A stretch of 53,176 nt of DNA from positions 1-53,176 of the forward strand of contig JALHPF010000035.1 of NCBI GenBank assembly GCA_022842595.1, read 5' to 3'. The notes beneath the pieces were generated by a model. That model did no database searches. It was given only the letters and a program-made list of their open reading frames with translations, and was not told the origin of the DNA. Within the stretch, counting starts at the first letter, position 1. Every line of letters starts with the position of its first letter. This document shows positions 34,907-42,314 of the stretch, one piece after another. Made by a program: the position numbers and the translations under genes. This DNA is from Rubrivivax sp. (GTDB lineage: Bacteria; Pseudomonadota; Gammaproteobacteria; Burkholderiales; Burkholderiaceae_C).

Positions 34907-36599
34907 GCGAAGGCCAGGCACCGTCCTGCAGGCTGTCGAACACACGTCGGGCTTGGTCGCGCATGGCCGCGCTGAAGCCGTAGTCGGCCAGCATCGCCAG
35001 GCCGTTGGTGCGGGCCAGCACGCCGGGCTGAAGCGTCTGCACCCCGCCCGCATCGAGCGCCACGCACCAGGACTGCAGCGCCGGGGCCAGCCCTGGCGCC
35101 AGCGTTCGGTGGTGGCTGGCCATCAGCAACAGGGCCGTGGCCGCCAGCTCGCGCGCCAGCGCCGCGGTGGCAGCCATCGATTCCTGCGGGTTGGTGCCGC
35201 GGAAGATCTCGTCCACCAGCAGCAGCGCACCGCCCGGCAGCGCCGCCACCTCGCACAGGCAGCGGGCACGGTCCAGTTCGGCCATGTACAGGCTGGTGGC
35301 GGTGCCGAGCGAATCCTCGATCTGCAGACTGCTGCACACCGGCAGGCGCGGCACCTGGGCGCGGCCGGCATAGCAGAAGCCGAAGGCCTGGCCGACGACG
35401 ACATTCAGCCCGACGCTGCGCAGCAGGGTGCTCTTGCCGGCGCCGTTCTGGCCGGTGATGAAGGCACCCTGGCCAGCCAGCTGCAGCGACAAGGGTTGGG
35501 GGTCGGCGATCAAGGGGTGAACCAGGTCGCGGAAGGCCAGCGCCTGCCCTTCCACAGGCTCGGCGGCACAGCTGGCGGGGCCGTGGCGCAGGTGGCCGCG
35601 CAGCGTCAGGTCGGCCTCGAGCCCGGCCACGGCCAGATGCACCTGCTGCAGCGCCACGCGCTGGGCTGGCAGCCATGCCAGGTCGCGGCCCCAGCGGCGG
35701 TACTGGGTCAAGGCCAGCAGGTTGGCGTATTCGGCGAGGGCCGGGATCTGGTCGGCCCAGCCCGGGCGCAAGGCGCGCAGCAGGGTGCGCGCGGCGCCGG
35801 CCTGGGCCTGCACGCCTTGCAGCAGCGGGCTGCTGCTGCCGCCTGCAGTGCCTGCCGCGGCGCTGTGCTGCGCCACCTGCAGCAGCACCTGCAAGGCGCG
35901 GCGCTGGCGCTGCCAGTGCAGCAGGGGCCCGTGCAGCACGATCTGCACCCACGCCGAAGCCACCAGCGCCGCCACGCCCAGCACGGCGGCTGCGGCAAAC
36001 AGGCCGGCCTGCGCCAGCGCTGCAGTCGCGACGAAGGCCAGCGGCACGGCCCACAGGTGCCGCACCCAGGCCGGGGCGGTGGGCAGCGGGTCGGACCAGA
36101 GCAGGCCAGCCAGGTCGATGTCGACCGTGCGCAGCGGCTGCAGGGCGGCCCAGGTGGCGTCGAGCGCCGCGTCGGCGGCGACCAGGTCGGAGCGAGCGTG
36201 CGAATGAGCCTGCAAGCGGGCATGCATGCGGTCTTCAGGCACCGGCCAGGTGCTGGCGCGCAGCCTGTGCAGCAGCATCTGGCGGCCGAACAGGCTGGTG
36301 TGGCGCGCCAGGGCGTCGAGATAGCGGCCCAGCTCCAGGTCGCGCCAGGTGGCGTCGTCAAGCACGGCCGGGGTGGACGGGGCGGCGGCCTTGGCCGCCA
36401 CCAGCGCCTGGTGCAGCCGCTCCACCTCAGCCGGCACGAACCAGCCATAGGGCACCACGTCGGCCCCGCGCCCGCGCCACGTGCGCCGCAACCAGCGCCA
36501 GACCTGAGTGCCCAGCGGGAGCGCCGGCGACTCGGGCCGTGGCGGCGGGGCCGAGGGATCGGCATCAGGGGCGGCAGGGGCGGAACTCAAGATCTGCAT
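34893..36599 (-). CDS. membrane-associated MutS-family ATPase
   Basis: 568 aa. The C-terminal MutS ATPase domain is clear: Walker A TGQNGAGKSTLLRS near 385, Walker B LLLVDEIFRGTNPQES near 470, and the MASHHRTL loop. The N-terminal part lacks the mismatch-recognition domain and instead has hydrophobic segments (VPLAFVATAALAQAGLFAAAAVLGVAALVASAWVQ, split about 185-225) that look membrane-spanning. This belongs to the poorly studied MutS-like group without a role in classical mismatch repair. It is divergent from an M14 carboxypeptidase with only 48 nt between starts. Confidence 0.85.
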   Translation of the reverse strand: MQILSSAPAAPDADPSAPPPRPESPALPLGTQVWRWLRRTWRGRGADVVPYGWFVPAEVERLHQALVAAKAAAPSTPAVLDDATWRDLELGRYLDALARHTSLFGRQMLLHRLRASTWPVPEDRMHARLQAHSHARSDLVAADAALDATWAALQPLRTVDIDLAGLLWSDPLPTAPAWVRHLWAVPLAFVATAALAQAGLFAAAAVLGVAALVASAWVQIVLHGPLLHWQRQRRALQVLLQVAQHSAAAGTAGGSSSPLLQGVQAQAGAARTLLRALRPGWADQIPALAEYANLLALTQYRRWGRDLAWLPAQRVALQQVHLAVAGLEADLTLRGHLRHGPASCAAEPVEGQALAFRDLVHPLIADPQPLSLQLAGQGAFITGQNGAGKSTLLRSVGLNVVVGQAFGFCYAGRAQVPRLPVCSSLQIEDSLGTATSLYMAELDRARCLCEVAALPGGALLLVDEIFRGTNPQESMAATAALARELAATALLLMASHHRTLAPGLAPALQSWCVALDAGGVQTLQPGVLARTNGLAMLADYGFSAAMRDQARRVFDSLQDGAWPSPTAP

Positions 36600-36647
36600 C
36601 GACGCGCTGCGCCCCGCAAAATAGAGCTTTCCATTGTGCTGCGCCCC

Positions 36648-38354
36648 ATGCCCCCGATCCCGGTTCCCCGTTTCGACCAGTTCTACCGCCACGCCGAACT
36701 GACCCGCCTGCTGCAGGACTATGCCGCCTCCGTGCCGCAGCTGGTGCAGCTGCGCAGCCTGGGCAAGAGCTTCGAGGGCCGCGACATCTGGCTGCTGGTG
36801 CTGACCAACGCCGCCACCGGCGCCGACATCGACAAGCCGGCCTTCTGGGTCGACGGCAACATCCACGCCGCCGAGCTCACCGCCAGCACCGCCTGCCTGT
36901 ACTGGCTGCACACGCTGGTCAGCGGCTACGACAGCAGCGACCCGAAGGACCACGGCATCCGCGAACTGCTGGACAGCCGCGTCGTCTACATGGTGCCGCG
37001 CCTGAACCCCGACGGCGCCGAGCTCGCCCTGGCCGACCAGCCGCGCCAGATCCGTTCGTCGACGCGGCCCTACCCCTACGACGAGCCCGTGGTCGACGGC
37101 CTGACGGTGCAGGACGTGGACGGCGACGGCCGCATGCTCAGCATGCGCCTGCCCGACCCGCATGGCACCTGGAAGAAGCACGCTGCCGACGCGCGGCTGA
37201 TGGTGCCGCGAGAACCCGGCGAATTCGGCGGTGAGTACTTCCGCGTGATGCCGGAAGGGCTCTTGACCGACTACGACGGCCTGAAAATCAGCGTGAACCC
37301 CGACCGCGAAGGTCTGGACCTGAACCGCAACTTCCCTGCCCACTGGCGCCAGGAAGGCGAGCAGCAGGGCGCCGGCCCCTACCCCACCAGCGAACCCGAA
37401 GTCCGCGCGATGGTGGACTTCATCACCGCCCACCCCAACATCGGTGCGGCCGTCAGCTTCCACACCCACAGCGGCGCCATCCTGCGGCCTTCAGGCGTGT
37501 GCAAGGACGACGACATCACGCCCGAAGACCTGTGGATGATCCAGCGCCTGTCGGACAGCGGCGCGAAGCTCACCGGCTACCCGGCCGTGAGCATCTGGCA
37601 CGACTTCAAGTACCACCCCAAGCAGGTGATCACGGGCACCCAGGACTGGGTCTACGAGCATCTGGGCGCGCTGTTCTGGACGGTGGAGATCTGGTCGCCG
37701 AACAAGGAAGCCGGCATCACCGACTACAAGTGGATCGAGTGGTACCGCGACCACCCGCCCGAAGACGACCTGAAGCTGCTGAAGTGGAGCGACGAGCAGT
37801 GCGGCGGCCTGGCCCATGTCGACTGGTATGCCTTCCAGCACCCGCAGCTGGGCATGGTGGAACTCGGCGGCTGGGACCGCATGAACTACTGGCGCAACCC
37901 GCCGCCGAACCTGCGTGAACGCGAGGCAGCGCGATTCCCGGCCTGGCTGCAGCAGATCACGCTGTCGCTGCCGAAGCTGGAAGTGCTGCGCACCGAAGTG
38001 CGCGCGTTGGGCGACGACACCTGGCGGGTGCGCTTCGCCGTGGCCAACAGCGGCTACCTTCCGGCCTACGTGACGCACCGCGCGCGTGAACGCAAGACGG
38101 TGCGCGGCACGGTCTTCAACATCCACCTGACCGAAGGCGTGAGCCTCGTGAGCGGGCGCGAACGGGTGGTGGGCGCCCATCTCGAAGGCCATGCACCGAA
38201 GAGCAGCCTGCAGGCCTTCCTGCCGAACCGCGACATCACCGGCGACCGCGCAGTCGTGGAATGGGTGGTGCGCGGCGCCCGCGGCACGGCCGTGGCGCTG
38301 TCGGCCACCGCAGACCGCGCCGGCACGGTGCGCTGCGAAGTCACGCTGGACTGA
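36648..38354 (+). CDS. M14-family zinc carboxypeptidase
   Basis: 568 aa. Zinc ligands are in WVDGNIHAAELTAS (His and Glu near 70) and in VSFHTHSGAILRP near 270; substrate-binding residues lie in VPRLNPDGAE and the DLNRNFPAHW motif near 225. There is no obvious signal peptide, so it is probably cytoplasmic. The residues after about 440 form an extra beta-sandwich-like domain (RFAVANSGYLPAYVTHRA). It cleaves C-terminal residues or related amide bonds; the substrate is unknown. ATG 36648 is the first start after the divergent promoter region. Confidence 0.9.
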   Translation: MPPIPVPRFDQFYRHAELTRLLQDYAASVPQLVQLRSLGKSFEGRDIWLLVLTNAATGADIDKPAFWVDGNIHAAELTASTACLYWLHTLVSGYDSSDPKDHGIRELLDSRVVYMVPRLNPDGAELALADQPRQIRSSTRPYPYDEPVVDGLTVQDVDGDGRMLSMRLPDPHGTWKKHAADARLMVPREPGEFGGEYFRVMPEGLLTDYDGLKISVNPDREGLDLNRNFPAHWRQEGEQQGAGPYPTSEPEVRAMVDFITAHPNIGAAVSFHTHSGAILRPSGVCKDDDITPEDLWMIQRLSDSGAKLTGYPAVSIWHDFKYHPKQVITGTQDWVYEHLGALFWTVEIWSPNKEAGITDYKWIEWYRDHPPEDDLKLLKWSDEQCGGLAHVDWYAFQHPQLGMVELGGWDRMNYWRNPPPNLREREAARFPAWLQQITLSLPKLEVLRTEVRALGDDTWRVRFAVANSGYLPAYVTHRARERKTVRGTVFNIHLTEGVSLVSGRERVVGAHLEGHAPKSSLQAFLPNRDITGDRAVVEWVVRGARGTAVALSATADRAGTVRCEVTLD

Positions 38355-38359
38355 ATGCC

Positions 38360-40288
38360 GTGACGAGCCTGCCCGAAAGCGGCGCGGACCAGTTCAGCAC
38401 GCTGTTCGAATTCCTGCCCATCGGGGCCTACCGCACCACGCCCGAGGGGCGGCAGGTCCGCGCCAACCCGGCCCTGGTCCGCATGAACGGCTTCGCCGAC
38501 GAGGCCGAACTGATCGCGATGGTCAGCGACATCAGCAACGACTGGTATGTGCTGCCGGGCCGGCGCGAGGTGTTCAAGACCCTGATCGCCCGCGACGGCC
38601 GCGTCACCGCCTTCGAGAGCGAGGTCTTCCGATACAAGACACGTGAACGCATCTGGATCAGCGAAAACGCCCACGCCGTGCGTGACGCGCAGGGGCAGTT
38701 GCTGTACTACGAAGGCACGGTCGAGGACATCACCGAACGGGTGCGCGACCGCGAGGCCCTGCGCCGCAGCGAACAGCAACTGCGCCAGATCGTCGACCTG
38801 GTGCCGGGGGTCAGCTATCGCGTGCTGACTTCTCCCGAAGGCGTCTCGACCGTCGACTTCGTCAGCCCCAACCTGCAGGAACTGCTGGGCATCTCGCCGG
38901 CCGAGCTGAAGGCCAATTCCCGCCTGGTCAGCGAAATGCGCCACCCGGAGGACCGCGAGCGCGCCATGCGCATGATCCGCGAGGCCTTCGACGCCCAGCG
39001 CCCGCTCGACATCGAATACCGGATCGTTCGCCACGATGGCCGCGAACTGTGGATCAATCAGACCAACCGCCTGGCGCCCCCCGAACATGGCTGCGAGGTG
39101 CGCATCGGCCTGCTGCTGGACATCACCGCGCGCAAACGCGCCGAAGCTGAGCTGCGCGCCAACAGCGAGTTGTGGAAACGCGCGCTCGAAAGCAGCGGCG
39201 ACGGCGTCTGGGACTGGCACATCCAGGAACAGCTGGAACAACTCTCGCCGGCCTGCCAGGCGCTGTACGGCTTCGAGCCCGGCGAGCTGCCCGACACGCC
39301 CGGCGCGCTGGACAGCCGCACCCACCCGGACGACCTGGCCGCCATGCACCAGGCCCGTGCCGACCACTTCGCCGGCCGCGCGCCACGCTACGTGAACGAA
39401 CACCGCGTGCAGTGCAAGGACGGGCAGTGGAAGTGGGTGCTGTCGCGCGGCATCGTCATCGAACGCGACGCCCAGGGGCAGCCGCTGCGCATGATCGGCA
39501 CCCACACCGACATCACGGCACGGCGCCAGGCCGACGAAATGCGTCTCGCACGCGAGCGCGCCGAATCCGCCGACCTCGCGAAGTCGCAGTTCCTCTCGCG
39601 CGTGAGCCACGAACTGCGCACGCCGCTGAACGCCATCATGGGCTTCTCGCAGCTGCTGGAACTGGAAAGCAGCCTGCCGCCGCGCCAGCGCGGCTGGGTG
39701 CAGCAGGTACTGAACGCCGGCCATCACCTGCTGGCGCTGATGGACGACATCCTCGACCTGTCCAGCGCCGAGTCCGGCGAACTGCCGGTGGTGCTGCAGA
39801 CCATGGAACTGGCGCCACTGCTGGGCGAGGTGGGCGACCTGCTGGGCACCACCGCTGACACGGCCGGCCTGGCGCTGCGCCCGCAGCCGCTGGCCGCCGC
39901 CGCGCCGGCCGGGTTGCTGCTGCGGGCCGACCGCAAGCGCCTGAAGCAGGTGCTGGTGAATCTGGTGGCCAATGCCATCAAGTACCACCACCGCGGCGGC
40001 GGCAATGCGGCCGCGGGCGGGGGTGGCTGGGTGCGCCTGTCGGTGGTGGCCGAAGGCGACGATTGGCTGCTGCGCGTGACCGACAACGGCCCGGGCCTGA
40101 CCGAGGCGCAGTGCGCACGCCTGTTCCGCCCTTTCGAGCGCCTGGGTGCACAAGGCGGCACGGTGCCCGGCAGCGGGCTGGGACTGGCCCTGAGCCGTCA
40201 GCTCACCGAGGCGATGGGCGGGAAGCTGAGCGTCACTAGCCGCCTCGGCGACGGCTCCACCTTCACCGTTCGCCTGCCCAAGGGCTGA
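38360..40288 (+). CDS. multi-PAS sensor histidine kinase
   Basis: 642 aa from GTG 38360, 6 nt after the carboxypeptidase stop; the nearby ATG at 38355 is out of frame. Three PAS/PAC sensor domains (about 10-130, 140-260, 265-395; each ends in a DIT motif) and no membrane segment, so it is a soluble sensor. HisKA with His in FLSRVSHELRTPLNAIMGFSQLL near 415 and HATPase with LVANAIKYHH, DNGPGL and GSGLGLALS follow. A Gly/Ala-rich insertion (GGGNAAAGGGG) follows the N-box. No partner regulator is adjacent. Confidence 0.92.
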   Translation: MTSLPESGADQFSTLFEFLPIGAYRTTPEGRQVRANPALVRMNGFADEAELIAMVSDISNDWYVLPGRREVFKTLIARDGRVTAFESEVFRYKTRERIWISENAHAVRDAQGQLLYYEGTVEDITERVRDREALRRSEQQLRQIVDLVPGVSYRVLTSPEGVSTVDFVSPNLQELLGISPAELKANSRLVSEMRHPEDRERAMRMIREAFDAQRPLDIEYRIVRHDGRELWINQTNRLAPPEHGCEVRIGLLLDITARKRAEAELRANSELWKRALESSGDGVWDWHIQEQLEQLSPACQALYGFEPGELPDTPGALDSRTHPDDLAAMHQARADHFAGRAPRYVNEHRVQCKDGQWKWVLSRGIVIERDAQGQPLRMIGTHTDITARRQADEMRLARERAESADLAKSQFLSRVSHELRTPLNAIMGFSQLLELESSLPPRQRGWVQQVLNAGHHLLALMDDILDLSSAESGELPVVLQTMELAPLLGEVGDLLGTTADTAGLALRPQPLAAAAPAGLLLRADRKRLKQVLVNLVANAIKYHHRGGGNAAAGGGGWVRLSVVAEGDDWLLRVTDNGPGLTEAQCARLFRPFERLGAQGGTVPGSGLGLALSRQLTEAMGGKLSVTSRLGDGSTFTVRLPKG

Positions 40289-40309
40289 CGCGGGGCTTCG
40301 GGCGGGGCT

Positions 40310-40894
40310 TCAGGCGCGCTCGAAGCGGAAGACGGCCACGCTCGCCCGCAGGTTCGGCCAGCGCCGCACCATCCGGCCCGACTGCAGACCGAAGCTGTCG
40401 GTGACCTTGAGCCCGGTGCGCCGCGCCAGCACCTCGAAGTCGGCATAGGTACCCACGCGCACGTTCGGCGTGTCGTACCACTGGTAGGGCAGCACCCGCG
40501 TCACCGGCATGCGCCCGCCCAGCACATGCAGCCGGTTCGGCCAATGCGCGAAATTCGGGAAGCTGACGATGCCGATGCGGCCGACGCGGGCCGTTTCCTT
40601 CAACAGCGTCTCGGTGTTGCGCAGGTTCTGCAGCGTGTCGAGCTGCAGCACGACGTCGAAGCTCAGGTCGTCGAACAGGGCCAGGCCGTCTTCCAGGTTG
40701 AGCTGGATGACGTTGACGCCGCGCTGCAGCGCACGGTGCACGTTGGCGTCGGCGAATTCGATGCCGTAGCCGCTGCAGCCCTTGCGGTCACGCAGCAGCG
40801 CGAGCAGTTCGCCGTCGCCGCAGCCCAGGTCGAGCACGCGCGAGCCTTCGGGCACGAGGCCGGCGATGATTTCGAGGTCTTTCCTCTCGCTCAT
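40310..40894 (-). CDS. metW: methionine biosynthesis protein MetW
   Basis: 194 aa SAM-methyltransferase-like protein with the motif VLDLGCGDGELLALL near residue 20 and the family segment IVSFPNFAHWPNRLHVLGGRMP near 112. MetW works with MetX in homoserine acylation in proteobacteria. Its start overlaps the metX stop by 4 nt, so the pair is co-translated under the riboswitch-bearing metX leader. Confidence 0.95.
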   Translation of the reverse strand: MSERKDLEIIAGLVPEGSRVLDLGCGDGELLALLRDRKGCSGYGIEFADANVHRALQRGVNVIQLNLEDGLALFDDLSFDVVLQLDTLQNLRNTETLLKETARVGRIGIVSFPNFAHWPNRLHVLGGRMPVTRVLPYQWYDTPNVRVGTYADFEVLARRTGLKVTDSFGLQSGRMVRRWPNLRASVAVFRFERA

Positions 40895-42045
40895 GTCGAC
40901 GTTGCCGCGACGCGGTCGAAGTAGGCGCGCATCACGGCGTGGTAGCGCGGGTCTTCCAGCAGGAAGGCGTCGTGGCCCTGAGGCGCGTCGATCTCGGCGT
41001 AGCTGACGTCGATGGCGTTGTCGACCAGGGCCTTGACGATCTCGCGCGAACGCGCCGGGGCGAAGCGCCAGTCGGTGGTGAAGCTCACCACCAGGAAGCG
41101 GTTGTCACAGGCCCCGGCGAAGGCGCGGGCGAGGTCGCCGCCATGGTCCAGCGCGGGGTCGAAGTAGTCGAGCGCGCGCGTGATCAGCAGGTAGGTGTTG
41201 GCGTCGAAGTACTGGCTGAACTTGTCGCCCTGGTGGCGCAGGTAGCTCTCGATCTGGAACTCGACCGCCTGCGTGCTGAAGGCCAGGCCGCTCTTGGCGC
41301 CGTCGGCCGCGCTTTCGAGGTTCTGCAGCTGACGGCCGAACTTCGCACCCATCGCGTCGTCGCTCAGGTAGGTGATGTGGCCGATCATGCGTGCCACCGT
41401 CAGCCCGCGGCGCGGCAGCACGCCGTGGGCATAGAAGTCGCCACCATGGAAGTCGGGGTCGGTGACGATGGCACGGCGTGCCACTTCGTTGAAGGCGATG
41501 TTCTGCGCGCTCAGGTTCGGCGCCGTGGCCACCGCCACGCAATGGCGTACGGCCTGCGGGTGGCGCAGCGTCCAGGCCAGGGCCTGCATGCCGCCCAGGC
41601 TGCCACCCACCACCGCCGCCAGCTGCGTGATGCCCAGCCGCTGCACCAGCCGGGCCTGGGCATCGACCCAGTCTTCCACCGTCACCACCGGGAAGCTGGC
41701 GCCGTAGGGCCGGCCGGTGGCGGGGTTCGGCTGCATCGGTCCGGTCGAACCGAAACACGATCCCGGGTTGTTCACGCCGATGACGAAGAAGCGGTTGGTG
41801 TCCAGCGGCTTGCCCGGGCCCACCAGGTTGTCCCACCAGCCGCGGCTGCCGTCGGCCCAGGTGCCGGCCACGTGGTGGCTGGCATTGAGCGCATGGCACA
41901 CCAGCACGGCGTTGCTGGCGTCGGCGTTGAGCGTGCCGTAGGTCTCGTAGGCCAGCATGTAGTCCGCCAGCACCGCGCCACTGCGCAGCGGCAGGGGCTC
42001 GGCGAAGTGCATCTGCTGGGGGGTGACGAGACCGATCGAAGTCAT
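40891..42045 (-). CDS. metX: homoserine O-acyltransferase MetX
   Basis: 384 aa alpha/beta-hydrolase-fold enzyme that acylates the hydroxyl of homoserine (acetyl or succinyl donor) as the first step to methionine. The nucleophile is in VVGGSLGGMQALAW near 150, the Asp/His of the triad lie toward the C-terminus (His in APQGHDAFLLEDP), and the N-terminal HALNASHHVAG segment is typical. ATG 42045 fits homologous MetX starts (MxSIGxVxPQxMHF). There is no Shine-Dalgarno sequence before it; instead its ATG overlaps the TGA of a 20-codon upstream ORF, suggesting coupled translation. Confidence 0.95.
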   Translation of the reverse strand: MTSIGLVTPQQMHFAEPLPLRSGAVLADYMLAYETYGTLNADASNAVLVCHALNASHHVAGTWADGSRGWWDNLVGPGKPLDTNRFFVIGVNNPGSCFGSTGPMQPNPATGRPYGASFPVVTVEDWVDAQARLVQRLGITQLAAVVGGSLGGMQALAWTLRHPQAVRHCVAVATAPNLSAQNIAFNEVARRAIVTDPDFHGGDFYAHGVLPRRGLTVARMIGHITYLSDDAMGAKFGRQLQNLESAADGAKSGLAFSTQAVEFQIESYLRHQGDKFSQYFDANTYLLITRALDYFDPALDHGGDLARAFAGACDNRFLVVSFTTDWRFAPARSREIVKALVDNAIDVSYAEIDAPQGHDAFLLEDPRYHAVMRAYFDRVAATST

Positions 42046-42104
42046 GTTGGCAACAAAAAACCCGGCGCCGCTTCTGAACACGGACACCGGGTCATGAGAT
42101 CCAC
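42042..42104 (-). CDS. metX leader ORF (20 codons)
   Basis: GTG at 42104 is preceded by AAGGA with 6-nt spacing; the ORF runs 20 codons and its TGA (42044-42042) overlaps the metX ATG. The peptide reads MDLMTRCPCSEAAPGFLLPT. Both Cys codons are TGT, uncommon in this G/C-rich genome, and lie in the left arm of the terminator hairpin. An in-frame ATG at 42095 is an alternative start but is 15 nt from the AAGGA. The terminator stem and U-run lie wholly inside it, so ribosome passage would affect termination. Real translation is inferred, not shown. Confidence 0.6.
   Translation of the reverse strand: MDLMTRCPCSEAAPGFLLPT
42054..42092 (-). terminator. intrinsic terminator in the metX leader
   Basis: Reverse-strand stem of nine pairs (42091-42083 with 42061-42069, two of them G-U) around a 13-nt loop, followed immediately by six U (42060-42055). 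It ends 9 nt before the metX start, so termination here would prevent metX expression. Confidence 0.85.
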
Positions 42105-42109
42105 GGACG

Positions 42110-42165
42110 TTCCTTGTTTAGCGGTTTTTGTAGAGCGCCCGCAAGCCGGAGCAAATCAGCGCTGA
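42110..42165 (-). promoter_or_regulatory. SAM-II-like riboswitch aptamer upstream of metX
   Basis: On the reverse strand the leader contains GCGCUGAUUU, a GC-rich loop, a returning GCGCU arm, then an A-rich stretch, CGCUAAA and AAGGA. This follows the order and key bases of the SAM-II class (P1 arms GCGC/GCGC with GAUUU in loop 1, then GCUAAA and a 3' purine stretch that completes the pseudoknot and includes the ribosome site). UCC in loop 1 can pair with the 3' GGA. SAM-II riboswitches are known before methionine genes of proteobacteria and repress on SAM binding. The assignment rests on motif reading, not on a covariance model. Confidence 0.8.
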
Positions 42166-42173
42166 TGACGGAA

Positions 42174-42179
42174 AGTATA
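42174..42179 (-). promoter_or_regulatory. candidate metX -10 element
   Basis: TATACT on the reverse strand. Initiation about 7 nt downstream would start the RNA just before the first riboswitch stem arm (42163). The -35 region is poor. Confidence 0.55.
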
Positions 42180-42314
42180 GCCAGCGCCCTGCTCGTGCCG
42201 GAACTGCAGGGCAAGCACCCTGCATCTTGAAGCGCAGGCGGCGGCAGGCCCCGCTAGCATCGCGCGCAAGCGAACAAGCCGGAAGCGACAACAACCACCC
42301 GGCAGGAGGCACCG

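Noticed and set aside
34953..36647. Long upstream extension of the M14 carboxypeptidase frame
   Set aside because: It lies antisense to the MutS-like ATPase and has shadow composition; the family begins at ATG 36648.
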